The notes beneath the pieces are model-generated. The model worked only from the letters and a program-made list of their open reading frames with translations, searched no databases and was not told the DNA's origin. A DNA stretch of 5,361 nt from an uncultured Lachnospiraceae bacterium (GTDB lineage: Bacteria > Bacillota_A > Clostridia > Lachnospirales > Lachnospiraceae). The position numbers and the translations under genes are program-made. The DNA lies in contig CAMOFS010000128.1 of the NCBI GenBank assembly GCA_946613735.1, positions 1-5,361 on the forward strand, read 5' to 3'. Numbering within the stretch: position 1 is the first letter of the stretch; every line of letters starts with the position of its first letter. This document shows, in pieces, positions 4,426-5,361 of the stretch.

Positions 4426-5361
4426 CTTCTTTTACCCTCCTTTCCCTTTTTATGCCAAATGCTCTCGGAACGGTAACTCTCTCAATAAGGGGTACCAAAA
4501 GGTTGGAGAAGACTATGGCATAGGAAACACCCTCTGCGGATGCTCCGAAGAATCTGAATATACCTGTAAGCACTCCTAAGCAGATACCGAAGATAACCCT
4601 GCCCATGGGTGTAATGGGCGAGGTCACATAATCAGTCGCCATGAAAAATGCTCCCAGCATAAGTCCGCCGCCGCAAAGCTCGGCAGTCAAAAAGCCCATG
4701 TCCATGCCATGTCCGCCAAAGATCAGGGTGAAAATGGCAAAGGTGGCAATATAGATCCCGGGGATGGTCAGGTCGATGACACCCATGAGGATCAAAAAGA
4801 TAGCTCCGATAAGAAGTGCAATAACACTGGTCTCACCTATGGTGCCGGGGATGGTACCGATGAGCATCCTCATAGAGTCCACGGAACCGCCTGCCTTTAA
4901 GGTGGCAAGAGGTGTAGCACCTGAAAAAACATCTGCATAGCCCTTGTAGGCTGAGAAATTGGTCATGGCGCCGGTAAAGGAGATCATCAAAAAGCAACGG
5001 GCTCCCAATGCCGGGTTCATGAAGTTCTGTCCCAGTCCTCCGAAGAGCATTTTAACAACTATGATGGCAAATACTCCGCCCAAAACAGCCATCCACCAGG
5101 GAAGTGAGCTGGGCAGGTTAAGTGCCAGAAGAAGTCCCGTCACCACGGCGGAAAGATCCTTGATGGTGACTTTTTTATTAAGAAGTCTCTCATAAATATA
5201 CTCGCTTAAAACGCAGCTTGCGATGGTAAGCACTATGAGAAGCAGCGCCCTTGCGCCGAAATTATAGACTCCGAATCCTGCAGCAGGAAGTAAGGAAATG
5301 ATCACGTACAGCATTATCCGCTGTGTATCATCCTTGGCCCTGACATGGGGATTGGATGTCA
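4415..5361 (-). CDS. rnfD: Rnf complex subunit D, integral membrane covalent-FMN subunit (5' end outside window)
   Basis: The reading frame is open from the window edge and gives 315 residues. The methionine at 5314 is internal: upstream in frame lies TSNPHVRAKDDTQRI, the conserved RnfD N-terminal SxPHxR region, so probably only a few residues and the start are missing. Counting from that methionine, the FMN-attachment motif is VFSGATPLATLK with T134 (codon 4913-4915) as the expected flavin-linked residue. NFMNPALGARCFLM (about 97-110) and the C-terminal DYVTSPITPMGRVIFG (about 228-243) are typical of RnfD/NqrB. About eight to ten hydrophobic segments are visible. RnfD is a core membrane subunit of the ion-translocating path. 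The stop overlaps the rnfG start by 11 nt, and the codons for Arg-Arg near the end (agg agg) form the rnfG ribosome binding site. Confidence 0.96.
   Translation of the reverse strand, partial: TSNPHVRAKDDTQRIMLYVIISLLPAAGFGVYNFGARALLLIVLTIASCVLSEYIYERLLNKKVTIKDLSAVVTGLLLALNLPSSLPWWMAVLGGVFAIIVVKMLFGGLGQNFMNPALGARCFLMISFTGAMTNFSAYKGYADVFSGATPLATLKAGGSVDSMRMLIGTIPGTIGETSVIALLIGAIFLILMGVIDLTIPGIYIATFAIFTLIFGGHGMDMGFLTAELCGGGLMLGAFFMATDYVTSPITPMGRVIFGICLGVLTGIFRFFGASAEGVSYAIVFSNLLVPLIERVTVPRAFGIKRERRVKEDGK
4436..4441 (-). promoter_or_regulatory. Ribosome binding site of rnfG inside the end of rnfD
   Basis: AGGAGG on the minus strand lies 10 nt before the rnfG ATG at 4425 and codes for the Arg-Arg pair near the RnfD C-terminus. 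It supports the 11 nt overlap of the two genes. Confidence 0.82.

Overview
The window is dominated by one minus-strand operon that encodes most of an Rnf complex, the membrane-bound ferredoxin:NAD+ oxidoreductase that pumps Na+ or H+. In transcription order (right to left) it reads rnfD (5' end outside the window), rnfG, rnfE, rnfA, rnfB. This is the Firmicutes order rnfCDGEAB, so rnfC is expected just beyond position 5361. The genes overlap or nearly abut (11 nt, 8 nt and 1 nt overlaps, then a 12 nt gap), and each internal gene has a strong purine-rich Shine-Dalgarno sequence placed inside or against the end of the previous gene. The key residues of the complex are visible: flavin-attachment threonines in RnfD and RnfG, paired membrane cysteines in RnfA and RnfE, and a long cysteine-rich RnfB.

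The organism is most likely an anaerobic Clostridia member, probably Lachnospiraceae. The grounds are gene order, the long clostridial-type RnfB, AGGAGG ribosome binding sites, and a neighbouring secreted protein with Listeria-Bacteroides (InlB B-type) repeats plus BspA-like leucine-rich repeats. This assignment is inference from sequence features only.

Positions 1417-1527 separate rnfB from the next gene. They hold two perfect 30 bp copies of a short element whose core can form a GNA-type mini-hairpin. Beyond it, on the same strand, is a 350-residue secreted repeat protein (364-1416). Its stop codon overlaps the start of a polytopic membrane protein running off the left edge (1-364), in the arrangement TGATG. 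That second gene has no stop inside the window and resembles the N-terminal part of O-antigen ligase/polymerase-type proteins, though weakly.

The expected working of the complex is: reduced ferredoxin gives electrons to the RnfB Fe-S clusters, they pass through the RnfA/RnfE membrane cluster and the covalent flavins of RnfG and RnfD, and reach NAD+ at RnfC, with ion export. The most unusual point is that RnfE carries an extra tail of about 70 residues containing a C-x4-C-x2-C-x5-C motif that resembles the first Fe-S motif of RnfB. No wholly new system is evident; the rest of the Rnf operon looks standard.
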